Shown one piece after another: positions 26,584 to 35,240 of a DNA stretch of 64,000 nucleotides. Positions within the stretch are counted from its first letter, which is position 1. The number at the start of each line of letters is the position of its first letter. The stretch covers positions 62,001-126,000 of the forward strand of contig CAVSDF010000010.1 of the NCBI GenBank assembly GCA_963726715.1. Direction: 5' to 3'. The position numbers and the translations under genes are program-made. The notes under the pieces are model-generated. The model ran no database searches, was not told where the DNA came from, and saw only the letters and a program-made list of their open reading frames with translations. This stretch comes from CAVSDF01 sp963726715. Lineage in GTDB: Bacteria; Bacteroidota; Rhodothermia; Rhodothermales; BA12.

Positions 26584-27477
26584 TCACCAGTGCATGAGTT
26601 TCATACAGAAGACCGAGCCGCCGGACTTCAGATACTGCTCCGTGCTGACCTCCATCACCTCGAATCCGGCATCGGCCAGGCGCTCGTTCGTAACGGTGCA
26701 GCCGCGCTGGATGACGACCGTCTCGCCGTCGGGGCAGTGGGCGTTGCAGGCGAAGAGCGACCGCGCCTCGCTCTCCGGCGCCTCGATGAGTCGCTCGAAG
26801 AAGGACGATAGAAGCTCTAGTCCCGCAGGCTCGAAGGCGCCGGGGTAGTAGAGCGCCGTCCGGTCGTCGAGGAGACTCAGGCAGGTGTCGAGGTGGTAGA
26901 AGTCGGGATCGAGGAGTTCGAGCGCGAGCACGTCGGCGCCGGTGATGTCGGAGATGCGGTCGTAGATGGCGACCTCTGTCCGGAAGCCGTGCCCGCCCCA
27001 GATCAGCCGCCGACCGAGGTGCCAGAGCGCGTCGCCCATTCCCTCGAAATCCGACCGTACGTTTCCGCCATCGAGCGTGTGGACGGGCACGCCGCGGGCG
27101 CCGAAGTGCCGGGCGAGGTGCTCGACCTCGCCGCGCCGCTCGTCTGCGTGCATCTGCGAGAGCACGACCGCGGGCCGCCCGGCGGCGTCGAGAAACGGCA
27201 GCGTCTGGTTGGCGCAGAAGACGAGATCGGGGAATCCGTCGACGGCGTCGAGGATGTCGGGGTCGAAGCCGAGGCGGTCGTAGGCGCAGCGCAGCGTCTC
27301 CCACTCCTGCCGCGCCGCCGCGCGGTCGACCTGCCCGACGTTGCCCGCCATGTGCGGGTTGATGACGTAGGCGACGCGGAAATCCGCCGGATCGGCCATG
27401 AGCGCGCGCGTGGCGAGCGGCATCTCGGGCACGTCGGCGAGCCGGAAGGGCACGTCGGCGAGGGTGCGGTAGACCAT
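26584..27477 (-). CDS. Dimethylargininase/amidinotransferase-fold hydrolase
   Basis: 297 residues. The guanidine-modifying fold has PDLVFCANQTLPFLD near residue 83, GGNVRSDFEGMGDAL, the catalytic His region FYHLDTCLSLLDD near residue 190, and the nucleophile Cys291 in GGSVFCMKL. Family members hydrolyse dimethylarginine to citrulline, or act on arginine or related substrates. Without a structure the substrate (dimethylarginine, arginine or succinylarginine) cannot be fixed. It lies 31 bases after the lipoprotein gene and probably belongs to that transcript. Confidence 0.85.
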   Translation of the reverse strand: MVYRTLADVPFRLADVPEMPLATRALMADPADFRVAYVINPHMAGNVGQVDRAAARQEWETLRCAYDRLGFDPDILDAVDGFPDLVFCANQTLPFLDAAGRPAVVLSQMHADERRGEVEHLARHFGARGVPVHTLDGGNVRSDFEGMGDALWHLGRRLIWGGHGFRTEVAIYDRISDITGADVLALELLDPDFYHLDTCLSLLDDRTALYYPGAFEPAGLELLSSFFERLIEAPESEARSLFACNAHCPDGETVVIQRGCTVTNERLADAGFEVMEVSTEQYLKSGGSVFCMKLMHW

Positions 27478-27508
27478 CGGAGCGGAGGGAATGCGTCGGG
27501 AAAGGGGG

Positions 27509-28456
27509 TCAGCGCGTGGCGGATGCGCTGCCGGGCGTGCCGGTGAGGGCGGAGAGCGGGACCGTGATGGGCGTCGAGACGTCGCCGCCGTCGGCGCTGA
27601 AACGGAGGGCTTTGAGGAGCGTCGCTGTCGCCGGGTCGAGGCCGGGCTGCTGGCGGAAGGCGCCGACGGCGAGGCCGAGGAGCGAGGCGAGGGTGGCGGC
27701 GGTCGTGCCCTCGCGCGGGGCGAGCCAGAGCGTGCCGTCGGCCACCGCGGCGGTGCCCGCCCCGCTCAGGCGCAGGCCGAGGGCGACGCGGTCGAGCGGC
27801 ACGAGGGTCAGCAGGTCTCCGATGCCGCCCGCGCCGCCTCCGGCGGTGCCGCCGCCGAGGAGTCCGCCGATCTGGTCGCCGCTCGTCAGCACGCCGACAG
27901 GCTCGCGTACGGTGCGGGCGTACAGGCGCGCAGCGATGCGGTCCTGCGAGAGGCGCGGCGCCTTTCCGGCGAGGCGGTCGAGCGTGGCGCGCACCTCGCC
28001 CGCATCGGCGTCGACGACGAGCAGGTCGCGCTGCGCGGCGAGTGTCGCGCCGCCGGGGACGGCGAAGAGGCGCGCGCCGCGGTGCGTCTCGGTGGAGGTG
28101 CCGAAGAATCCAGTGAAGTCCGCCGCGCTGCCCGTCACCCGCACGACGACCGCCGAGGCGGCGCCCGCGTTGTCGGTTGCGGTGACGAGTTCGACGATGC
28201 GCTCGCGCGGGATGAGCGCGAGGAGGGCGCCGCTGCCCGCCGGAAGCAGCGCGCCCGCACTCGCCAGCCCGTCGCCGCTCACGCGCACGACGGCAGCGGC
28301 ATCGGGCGAGACGGCATCGAGGAGCGTCGCGGCGCCACCGCTCGTCGAACTGCTGCACGCGCCGAGTCCGGCACCCGCGCCGATGGCGAAGGCGGCGAGG
28401 ACGGCGACGGACGCCACGCGGGCGGCGGTGCGGCGCAGGGCGGGGCGGGTGGGCAT
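27509..28456 (-). CDS. Hypothetical lipoprotein
   Basis: 315 residues with a lipoprotein signal ending GLGAC (Cys34). The mature part alternates hydrophobic strands and Gly/Ala-rich loops (LLDAVSPDAAAVVRVSG, LFAVPGGATLAAQRDLLVVDAD) and contains a Gly-rich loop GGLLGGGTAGGGAGGIGD. This recalls large DUF3352-like substrate-independent surface lipoproteins, but no family can be named safely. Directly upstream of the DDAH-like gene. Confidence 0.65.
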   Translation of the reverse strand: MPTRPALRRTAARVASVAVLAAFAIGAGAGLGACSSSTSGGAATLLDAVSPDAAAVVRVSGDGLASAGALLPAGSGALLALIPRERIVELVTATDNAGAASAVVVRVTGSAADFTGFFGTSTETHRGARLFAVPGGATLAAQRDLLVVDADAGEVRATLDRLAGKAPRLSQDRIAARLYARTVREPVGVLTSGDQIGGLLGGGTAGGGAGGIGDLLTLVPLDRVALGLRLSGAGTAAVADGTLWLAPREGTTAATLASLLGLAVGAFRQQPGLDPATATLLKALRFSADGGDVSTPITVPLSALTGTPGSASATR

Positions 28457-28508
28457 GGCGATGGCGGCGGGGGAAAGCGCTCAACCGCGCCTGCCGCTGC
28501 GGAGTTGC

Positions 28509-28565
28509 CGGGCGGGGTGGTGAGGGGTGGGGGGTGGGTTTGCGAGATGGCGAGTTGGTGAGAGC
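28509..28565. repeat. GAGTTGGTGAG-type repeat
   Basis: G-rich half element (GGTGGTGAGGGGTGGGG, GCGAGTTGGTGAGAG) in the 231-base spacer between the MscS and lipoprotein genes. Related paired elements are at 33784 and 61030. Confidence 0.5.
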
Positions 28566-28687
28566 GGGTCGGGGGCGCGTCGCCCGGTCTGGCTCTGGAT
28601 GCCGCGCGGCGTGTCGCCCCACGCACCGGAACGCGCCCCATCACCCCTGTCCGTCCCGCTCCCCACGAACTCCCCCCTCCCGCCAGC

Positions 28688-29770
28688 TCACAGCTCCGTC
28701 GGTGGCGCGGCGGGCGGCGGTGCCTCTGGTGGTACGTCGGGCGCCGTGGGGGCGGCGGCCATCGACGAGCGCATGATGACGACCGGGCGCTGATGCGCGA
28801 CCATCGCCGAGCGGTCGTCGTCGAAGGCGTCGAGCAGGGCGAGGCGGAGCTCGCGCTCGGCGGCGAACTGGGCGCCGGGCGTCACGCGGGCCACGATGCG
28901 CGCGCGGGCGGCTTCGGTGCCGAACTCGGTGAGCGCGAGCACGCTCGGGCGCTCGTCGAGCTGCACGTCGGGGTGGGCGTCGGCCCACGCGTCGGCGACG
29001 CGCTGCATCGTGGCCAGGAGCGGCGCTGCCGGGCGGTCGTACGGGATCGTGACGTCGACGATGGCGCGGGCGAAGCCGATGGAGCGGTTTCCGAAGACGC
29101 GGAGCTCGCCCGCGGGCACCATCAGCAGTTCGCCGTTGAACTTGCGGACCTTCAGCAGGCGCACGCCCATCTGCTCGACCGTCCCCTCGTCCGTCCCGAT
29201 CCGCACCGTGTCGCCGACGTGGAGCGAGTCGTCGAAGAGGAGGAAGAAGCCGGAGATGACATCGCGGACGAGCGTTTGGGCGCCGAAGCCGATGGCGAGT
29301 CCGGCCACGCCGGCCGTGGCGACGATGGCGCCGACGTTGACGCCGACCTCGCCGAGGAGCATGATGAAGGTGAGGGGCCAGACGACGTAGCGCGCCGCTG
29401 AGACGGACAGGTTGGCGAGCGTCGCCACGCGCTGCCGCCGCGGGTGGGCGTCGGGCAGGCGCGCGAACCGCCGGGCGTAGCGCTCCGCCGCGCGCCGGAC
29501 GAGCGAGAGCACGACGACGGCGAGCGTCACGATGACCACCATCTTGACGGCGATGCCGAGGAAGCCGAGCCAGAGCGCGGGGTCGAGGAACCGCGTCTCC
29601 AGACCGGCGCGGAGCGAGTCGAGCGAGGCCGTCGGCGTGCGCACCGTCTGCACCCACGCGGTGTCGGCGCGGATGCGGTCGCCGAGGCTGAGCGTGTCGG
29701 CCGTTGCCGCGGCGGTGTCCGCTGCGGAGGGGCCGGGGAAGGGAAGGGCTTGCAGGAGCGACGGGATCAT
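28688..29770 (-). CDS. MscS-family mechanosensitive ion channel
   Basis: 360 residues. After a polar N-terminal region there are helices (FLGIAVKMVVIVTLAVVVLSLV and YVVWPLTFIMLLGEVG) and the pore-lining TM3 signature VATAGVAGLAIGFGAQTLVRDVISGFFLLFDDS split over residues 150-180. The MscS beta domain follows (HVGDTVRIGTDEGTVEQMG). The C-terminal tail is Pro/Ala-rich. It would release solutes on hypo-osmotic shock from the inner membrane. It starts 7 bases after the PH-domain gene, so they are co-transcribed. Confidence 0.92.
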   Translation of the reverse strand: MIPSLLQALPFPGPSAADTAAATADTLSLGDRIRADTAWVQTVRTPTASLDSLRAGLETRFLDPALWLGFLGIAVKMVVIVTLAVVVLSLVRRAAERYARRFARLPDAHPRRQRVATLANLSVSAARYVVWPLTFIMLLGEVGVNVGAIVATAGVAGLAIGFGAQTLVRDVISGFFLLFDDSLHVGDTVRIGTDEGTVEQMGVRLLKVRKFNGELLMVPAGELRVFGNRSIGFARAIVDVTIPYDRPAAPLLATMQRVADAWADAHPDVQLDERPSVLALTEFGTEAARARIVARVTPGAQFAAERELRLALLDAFDDDRSAMVAHQRPVVIMRSSMAAAPTAPDVPPEAPPPAAPPTEL

Positions 29771-29776
29771 GCGCCC

Positions 29777-30521
29777 TTATGCGCCCGCGCGCCGTCTCGG
29801 GTTCGCCCGCGCGGCGTCCTCCGCGCCATCCTCACCGTCGGGCGCGGCGCCGTCCGCGTGGAAATCGCTCGTCTCCTCGATGCGGACGTGGCCGGATTCG
29901 CGGCGCCGCACGTTGGTTTCGTGGTCGAGGTCGTGGTCGGGCGAGGCGGGCGCCGTCGGCGGTGAGGAGGGCGCGGATGTGATCGACGGCGGCGTCGACG
30001 TCGGGGACGTTCTCGAAGTCGAACGGCGGCGTGTAGCGCCCGAGGGCGTTCGTCTTGCCCGGCGTGTCGGTGTCGAGGCGGATCGTGCCGCTGCCGTCGG
30101 GGCGCCGCGTGAGCTGCATCGTGCGGAAGAGGCCGAGCGGCACCGTCCGCACCGTCATTCCGCCTGATTCGGGGAAGGCGACGACGGCGCGGCGATCGGT
30201 GACGACGTAGATCGTCCGCGCGGCCACGCGCGCCCGCAGGAACGGCTGCGCGAGCAGGAAGAGGCCGACGAGGATGAAGGGGATGCCGAAGAGGCCGAAG
30301 TAGTTGAAGATGCCGCCCGCAGCCGGTCCCTGCGCCCCGCCCATCAGCGTGGCGATGAACGTCCAGAAGACCGCGAACCCGGTCCACCCGACCGCGACCC
30401 CGAACTCCGCGGCCGTCCCGACGGCGAGGCGCCGCTGCGGCTGCGCGGCCCACTGCACCGTCTCGTCGTCGTCGAGGAAGCGGTCGAGGGTGCGGAGGTC
30501 GGTGTCGGAGAGGGCGGGCAT
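29777..30521 (-). CDS. PH-domain (DUF304-type) membrane protein (frameshifted)
   Basis: Starts at ATG 30521 (MPALSDTDLRTLDRFLDDDE). Two membrane helices (VAVGWTGFAVFWTFIATLMG and FGLFGIPFILVGLFLLAQPF) are followed by a bacterial PH fold with YVVTDRRAVVAFPESG. The frame is lost near 29948; the corrected reading (PASPDHDLDHETNVRRRESG...) is conserved-looking and stops at 29777, seven bases before mscS. The tail is acidic. Such PH/DUF304 proteins are membrane-associated with unclear function. A related two-domain protein is encoded upstream. Confidence 0.75.
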
Positions 30522-30650
30522 TGGGGGGAGTTGGGTGTGGATCGTTGGCTGTGGGGCGAAGGGATCGCAGGGGGCGTGCGGCGGGGTGCCGCCCTGCGTG
30601 GGCGCCCGAGGCCGCGCATTCCTCCGGCGCCGCGCGGCTGGCCGCGACAT

Positions 30651-30676
30651 CTGTCCGGTCGGGGACCCGACCGGTG
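30651..30676. repeat. CCGGTCGGGGACCCGACCGG palindrome
   Basis: Short hairpin related to the CCTGTCAGG family, with the core changed to CCGGTC/GACCGG; it lies between the two PH genes. Confidence 0.55.
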
Positions 30677-30698
30677 ATCCCCCAATTGCCGTCCGGCC

Positions 30699-32039
30699 CT
30701 ACGTCCGCACCGAGCCGCGCGGACCGGGCGCGTCGGGCGCCTCACCGCCGCCGTCGCCGGGAAGGCGGAGCGCCGGGGGACGGGTGGGCGCGGCCTCTGG
30801 CGCGTTGCCTGCGAGGGCGTGCAGGCTCGATGCGGCGTGCTCGGGGAGGCGGCGGGCGAGCAGGTCGCCCGCTGGCGCCTCGCCCGCCCCGACGCGGCGC
30901 AGAAGGTCGACGACGGCGTCGGCGTCGCGGATGAACTCGAAGCCGTCGCCGACGGGGCCGCCCGCCCACGTCTCCCAGCCGTGCGCGCGGACGCGCCCGC
31001 CGCGGTAGCCGGGCACCGTCCGCGCCTCGCCGGTGCCGCTGGCGAAGACCACGCTGCGGCGACCGCCCGCGCCGTTCGCCGTCGCCGCCCCCGCGAGCGC
31101 CGCGCCGTCGAAGCTGCGCACGTCGTACGACGTCAGCCCCGGCATCCCGACGAGCGCCCGCCGGTCGGTGACGACGTAGAGCGAGCGCCGCCGCAGCTGC
31201 CGCGTCAGCCAGAGCGCGTAGCCGACGGTCGTGATCTGGAAGAGCGGCACGACGACGCGCGCGACGTCCTCGAACCTGGCGCCGAGAAGCCCGATGCTGA
31301 GGACGAACCCCGCGACGAGCAGGAAAATCGGGAGGAGGGCCGGGAGGGTCTTTTTCTGGATGTCATTCATCGTCTGCTTCGTGCCCCATGTCGGCTCGGG
31401 CTGGCCCATCCAGAGCACGCGCTCGCCGGGCACGAGGGCACGGGCGAGGCGGGCGATGTCGGCGTCGCGGAAGGCGTCGGCGGCGGGGAGGTTGGTCGCG
31501 GGACCGGCGGCGCCGTCGCTGCGGCTCGGCGAGGCGCCGGGGAGCGTGTCGAGAACTGCGTTGAAGGCCCGGACATCGGCGATGGGGCCGATGCGGACGC
31601 GCGCGCTGCTGCCGGTCAGGCGGATCGTGCCGCGCCCGGTCGAGCGCACGTCGAGGCGGCGTTTCGAGAGCGCGCGGCCCTCGACGGCGTCGGCGCGTGG
31701 CGTGCCCGCACCGCTGTCGGAGACGACGAGCAGGCGGCGGTCGGTGGCGGCGTAGGCGACCGTCCGCCGTCCCCACCGGTCCGCCGCGCCGACGGCACCG
31801 AGGCTCACGAGCGCGAGGACCGCGGCGACGATCATCCCCACACCCGCGCCGCTCGCCACGAGGCCGATCGACACGACGAGCGCGGCGGCGGCGAACGCCA
31901 GCGCCCCCGTCATCACCGCCGGTCGGCGCACCGGCACCGGCGTGGCGACGGCGCGGACGGTCTCGCCGTCGTCGAGCACCCGCGCGACGGCAGCGGCTTC
32001 GTCGGGGTGGAGGCGTGCGAGGGCGTCGGCGTCGGGCAT
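30699..32039 (-). CDS. Two-module PH-domain (DUF304-type) membrane protein
   Basis: 446 residues from ATG 32039 (MPDADALARLHPDE). The protein is an internal duplication: each half has an acidic start, two membrane helices and a PH fold. Module 1: ALAFAAAALVVSIGLVASGA and VAYAATDRRLLVVSDSG. Module 2: LLPIFLLVAGFVLSIGLLG, then SLYVVTDRRALVGMPG. The C-terminal tail is Ala/Pro/Arg-rich. It shares the GERVLWMGQPEP-like lead into the helices with its downstream neighbour (VQWAAQPQRR), so the three PH copies probably arose from one. Function unknown. Confidence 0.78.
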   Translation of the reverse strand: MPDADALARLHPDEAAAVARVLDDGETVRAVATPVPVRRPAVMTGALAFAAAALVVSIGLVASGAGVGMIVAAVLALVSLGAVGAADRWGRRTVAYAATDRRLLVVSDSGAGTPRADAVEGRALSKRRLDVRSTGRGTIRLTGSSARVRIGPIADVRAFNAVLDTLPGASPSRSDGAAGPATNLPAADAFRDADIARLARALVPGERVLWMGQPEPTWGTKQTMNDIQKKTLPALLPIFLLVAGFVLSIGLLGARFEDVARVVVPLFQITTVGYALWLTRQLRRRSLYVVTDRRALVGMPGLTSYDVRSFDGAALAGAATANGAGGRRSVVFASGTGEARTVPGYRGGRVRAHGWETWAGGPVGDGFEFIRDADAVVDLLRRVGAGEAPAGDLLARRLPEHAASSLHALAGNAPEAAPTRPPALRLPGDGGGEAPDAPGPRGSVRT

Positions 32040-32147
32040 CGGGCGGGGGTGGGATGGGGGCGCAAGATCGGGGAAGCGGCGGCGGTTCCGGGCCGCCGCC
32101 GGATGAAGGCGCCGCTGGTTCATCGTGCCCGTCGGGCCACCGAGGGC

Positions 32148-32173
32148 GTAGGGGCGGTTCATGAACGGCCCCT
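32148..32173. repeat. GTAG-palindrome, imperfect
   Basis: GTAGGGGCGGTTCAT/ATGAACGGCCCCT with one mismatch, in the spacer between the divergent PH and TIGR04282-type genes. Confidence 0.6.
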
Positions 32174-32331
32174 TCCGGGCGTCATCCAACCCCCGACCGC
32201 CGGCCCCAGCCGCCCGACCCCGGTGTCAAGATCGGGCGCGAACGCGCGCGGCGGCGGTGCGCGCGGGACCGAAGGGCGCAGCGCGCGCGTGTCCGCGGCC
32301 ATTCCGCTGCTCCCCCGACACGCTTCCCCCG

Positions 32332-33003
32332 ATGGACGCTCTCCTGGTCTTCGCCAAAGTCCCCGAGCCGGGCGCCGTCAAGACCCGCCTCGCGCCGATG
32401 CTCGGCGATACGGGCGCGGCGGACCTCTACGCCGCGATGCTCGCCGACGCCCTCGCCGTCTACGCGGACCTCGGCGTCGCCGTCCGCCTCTGCCTCGCTC
32501 CCGGCGCCGACGGTGCGCCGCCTCCGCCGATGCCGGACGGAATCGTGCCCGATGGCGTCACTGTTCACGCGCAGCGCGGCGCGACGCTCGGGGCGCGGAT
32601 GCTCGCCGCTTTCCTCGACGCCTTCGCCGCCGGTGCGCACCGCGCCGTCGTCATCGGCACCGACCACCCGACGCTCCCGCCCGAGTTCGTGGCCCTCGCC
32701 TTCGAGCACCTCGACGCACCCCGCGCCGTGACGCTCGGCCCCGCTGCTGACGGCGGTTACTACCTGCTCGGGATGCGCGACCTCGCCCCTGCGCTCTTCG
32801 CCGGGATGACCTACAGCCATCCAGACGTCCTCGCGGACACCGTCGCCCGCGCCGCCGCTGACGACCGCGCCGTGACCCTGCTGCCGCCGTGGTACGACGT
32901 CGACGACGGCGACGGCCTCGCCCGTCTGCGCCGCGATCTCGCCGCCGACCCCGCCGTCGCCCCCCGAACCCGCGCCGCCCTCGTGGCTCTCGGGATGGGG
33001 TGA
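32332..33003 (+). CDS. TIGR04282-like glycosyltransferase
   Basis: 223 residues from ATG 32332 (leader CTTCCCCCG). The N-terminus LLVFAKVPEPGAVKTRLAP is the family signature, followed by QRGATLGARMLAAF, VVIGTDHPTLPPEFV (DxD-like metal site) and GPAADGGYYLLGM. It is a nucleotidyl-sugar-transferase-like Rossmann protein, often found beside TIGR04283 glycosyltransferases; the partner here is at 25775. A role in building a sugar- or arsenosugar-type product is known for some members but not shown here. Confidence 0.85.
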   Translation: MDALLVFAKVPEPGAVKTRLAPMLGDTGAADLYAAMLADALAVYADLGVAVRLCLAPGADGAPPPPMPDGIVPDGVTVHAQRGATLGARMLAAFLDAFAAGAHRAVVIGTDHPTLPPEFVALAFEHLDAPRAVTLGPAADGGYYLLGMRDLAPALFAGMTYSHPDVLADTVARAAADDRAVTLLPPWYDVDDGDGLARLRRDLAADPAVAPRTRAALVALGMG

Positions 33004-33021
33004 CGGGGGGGGCGATGTCCG

Positions 33022-33050
33022 GTAGAGACGCATCGGCGATGCGTCTCTAC
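33022..33050. repeat. GTAG-palindrome, perfect arms
   Basis: Same sequence as the element at 1722-1750, 19 bases after the stop of the preceding gene, in the spacer to the GNAT gene. It is placed like a terminator hairpin. Confidence 0.85.
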
Positions 33051-33131
33051 TCCCCCGGTGGCCCGCCGCCCCGCTGCCGCCGCGCCGGAATCGCCGTGCG
33101 CCGCCCGATCTTGGCGCCATCCCCCACACCG

Positions 33132-33767
33132 ATGTCCGACGCTCCCGCGCCCTCCACCGCCCCCGACCCGCTCCGCCCGACGCTCACCGGGCGTGTCGTG
33201 CGCCTCGAACCGCTCTCGGCGGACCACACCGAGGGCCTGCTGCGCTTCGCCCTCACGCCGTCGCTGTGGCGGTTCTCGATCTCCGCGATGCGAGACGAAG
33301 GCGACGTGGCGATGTACGTCGCCCGCGCCCTCGCCGAGCGCGACGCCGGGGCGGCCGTGCCGCTCGTGGTGGTGCGGCGCAGCGACGGCGCGGTCGTCGG
33401 GTCGACACGGTTCGCGGAGCTGTCGTCGGCCGACCGGCGCGTCGAGATCGGGTGGACGTTCTACGACCCGGCGGTACAGGGCACGGCGGTCAACGCCGAC
33501 ACCAAGCGCGCGATGCTCGGCCACGCCTTCGACACCTGGCGCCTGCTGCGCGTCGAGTTCAAGGCCGACGCCCGCAACGAGCGCTCGCGCGCGGCCCTCG
33601 CCGGTATCGGCGCGACGTTCGAGGGCACCCTCCGCCGCCACATGCGCACCGCGAACGGCGGCCAGCGCGACACCGTCTACTACTCCGTCATCGCCGACGA
33701 ATGGCCCGACGTCCGCGCCCGCCTCGACGATCGCATCGCAGCGAAAGTGATGGCGGATCGGGCGTGA
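33132..33767 (+). CDS. GNAT family (RimJ/RimL-type) N-acetyltransferase
   Basis: 211 residues from ATG 33132. TLTGRVVRLEPLSADHTEGLL opens the fold. Acetyl-CoA binding is suggested by VVGSTRFAEL and RRVEIGWTFYDPAVQGTAVN, and the end has RVEFKADARNERSRAALAGIG, the usual lead to the catalytic Asn/Tyr region. It resembles RimJ/RimL ribosomal-protein acetyltransferases, but many relatives act on small molecules. The gene is preceded by a palindrome and followed by a long inverted repeat. Confidence 0.85.
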   Translation: MSDAPAPSTAPDPLRPTLTGRVVRLEPLSADHTEGLLRFALTPSLWRFSISAMRDEGDVAMYVARALAERDAGAAVPLVVVRRSDGAVVGSTRFAELSSADRRVEIGWTFYDPAVQGTAVNADTKRAMLGHAFDTWRLLRVEFKADARNERSRAALAGIGATFEGTLRRHMRTANGGQRDTVYYSVIADEWPDVRARLDDRIAAKVMADRA

Positions 33768-33783
33768 CGGGAGGAGGATGTGG

Positions 33784-33944
33784 GCTGGTGAGAGTGTGAG
33801 TTGGTGAGAGAGTGGGTTGGTGGGGATCGAGCGGGGCGAAGGCGGTCGGTTTCGCCTCCAGCACCGTCCTGGACACCGTCGTTCGCTCCCTCGGCGCGCA
33901 CTCACCACCACACAAACTCACCATCAGACCAACCCACCAACCCA
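33784..33944. repeat. Long inverted element (GAGTTGGTGAG type)
   Basis: Left arm 33784-33825 (GTGTGAGTTGGTGAGAGAG, GGGTTGGTGGGG) and right arm 33900-33944 (CTCACCACCACACAAACTC, CCAACCCACC) bracket about 75 bases. It sits between the convergent GNAT and thioesterase genes. A similar one lies at 61030. Confidence 0.7.
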
Positions 33945-33950
33945 CACCGC

Positions 33951-34784
33951 TCACCCCCAGCGCGTGCGCATCGTGGCGATGGGGCGGGCGTCGCCGTCGC
34001 GGTGGAGGACGTGCGCCCACGTGTCGGCGGTCGCGGCGTCGGTGCCGTTCGCGGGGGCGGCTTCGGCGATGAGGTGGTCGCCGTAGAGCGCCTCGGCGCG
34101 GATGAGGAGGTCGAGATCGACGACCGGGCGCGCGACGACCTCGTCGGGCAGGGCCTCCATCATCCACTCGGCGAAGTGGACGTTGTTGGCGTGGTTCATG
34201 ACGTCGAGGTCGCGGCGGAGCACGCGGATCGGCACGCAGACGACGATCGGCGCCGACGGTCCGGTGACGGGGCCGCTCGGCGCGTCGGCGGGAATCACGA
34301 GCGGGACGTCGAGGTCGGCGCGCGCAAACGCCATCAGTTCGGGCGTCGGGCGGAGCGGGCGGCGGCGGGCGGCGTCGATGTAGAGCCAGCGCGTGGTGAT
34401 GGCGGCGATCGGGGCGCCGTCGTCGGCGGTGACGAGGGCGTGGCGGGCCGAAAGGGCGCCCTCGGCGGGCGCGGGCCACGTCTCGACCGTCACGCCCTCG
34501 CCGATGCGGGGCATCGCGCCGGTCACGCGGACGGCGATGCGGTGGAGCACCCACGCGCGGCCCGCGGCGCGCATCGCGTCGAGGCCGAAGCCGAGGCGGT
34601 CGGCATCGGCGCCCGCGGCCTCCTGAAACAGGTCGAGGAGCGCCGACGGGGCGAGCCGGTCGGAGGCGCCGCACTCGGTCGGACGCACGAGGTAGCGGTG
34701 CCGGAGCGTACCGCGCGTGGTCAGGGCCGCATCGTCGGCGGCACGGGCGGCGGCATCCGGCGAGACAGACGGAATCTCGGTCAT
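33951..34784 (-). CDS. Acyl-ACP thioesterase-like double hotdog protein
   Basis: 277 residues from ATG 34784. Two hotdog domains: the first starts RHRYLVRPTECGASDRLAPS and the second carries DLDVMNHANNVHFAEWMMEAL, where Asn/His/Glu match the acyl-ACP thioesterase active site, near residue 205. Such enzymes release fatty acids from acyl carrier protein. It follows the small membrane protein with a 4-base gap, suggesting one transcript. Confidence 0.8.
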   Translation of the reverse strand: MTEIPSVSPDAAARAADDAALTTRGTLRHRYLVRPTECGASDRLAPSALLDLFQEAAGADADRLGFGLDAMRAAGRAWVLHRIAVRVTGAMPRIGEGVTVETWPAPAEGALSARHALVTADDGAPIAAITTRWLYIDAARRRPLRPTPELMAFARADLDVPLVIPADAPSGPVTGPSAPIVVCVPIRVLRRDLDVMNHANNVHFAEWMMEALPDEVVARPVVDLDLLIRAEALYGDHLIAEAAPANGTDAATADTWAHVLHRDGDARPIATMRTRWG

Positions 34785-34788
34785 GCCC

Positions 34789-35049
34789 TCAGCGCCGCGA
34801 CGAGCCGATGACGCCGATGTCGACGAGCACGGCAATCACCATCCCGATGATGGGCAGGATGGACCACTGCCCGCCGAAGACGTTGACGACGACCGAGAAC
34901 CAGAGCGTCGAAACGGGCAGCAGCAGCAGTCCGAGCACGAGCCAGAGCACGCGGTCGAAGACGCCGGTGAACCAGCTCGTGAAGATCCACAGCAGCACGA
35001 TGGACACGCGCGGCGCGACGAGGCCGAGAAGAAGGATGAGAAGGGGCAT
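34789..35049 (-). CDS. Small two-to-three-helix membrane protein
   Basis: 86 residues from ATG 35049, almost entirely hydrophobic: PLLILLLGLVAPRVSIVLLW, WLVLGLLLLPVSTLWFSVVV and WSILPIIGMVIAVLVDIG. No family recognised. It precedes the thioesterase gene and could be part of the same operon; whether it is functionally linked is unknown. Confidence 0.65.
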   Translation of the reverse strand: MPLLILLLGLVAPRVSIVLLWIFTSWFTGVFDRVLWLVLGLLLLPVSTLWFSVVVNVFGGQWSILPIIGMVIAVLVDIGVIGSSRR

Positions 35050-35240
35050 CGGGGCGTGACGGGGCCGGAACAGGGGGATCGTGCGCCGCCGGAGCGGGCA
35101 CCTGAGGGAAGGGCAAGCATACCACCGCGCCCCGCCTCCGGCCAACTGTCCGCGCCGCGCACGGTGTGCCGAAGCTGTCCGCACTGCACCCGGCGCTCGC
35201 ATCCGGCGCCTCCCTGCTCTCCTCACGTCCCCGCCTCCCG

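Noticed and set aside
27350..28600. Arg/Pro/His-rich minus frame overlapping the lipoprotein and DDAH genes
   Set aside because: Composition typical of off-frame reading in high-GC DNA; the true genes have signal, motifs and codon bias.
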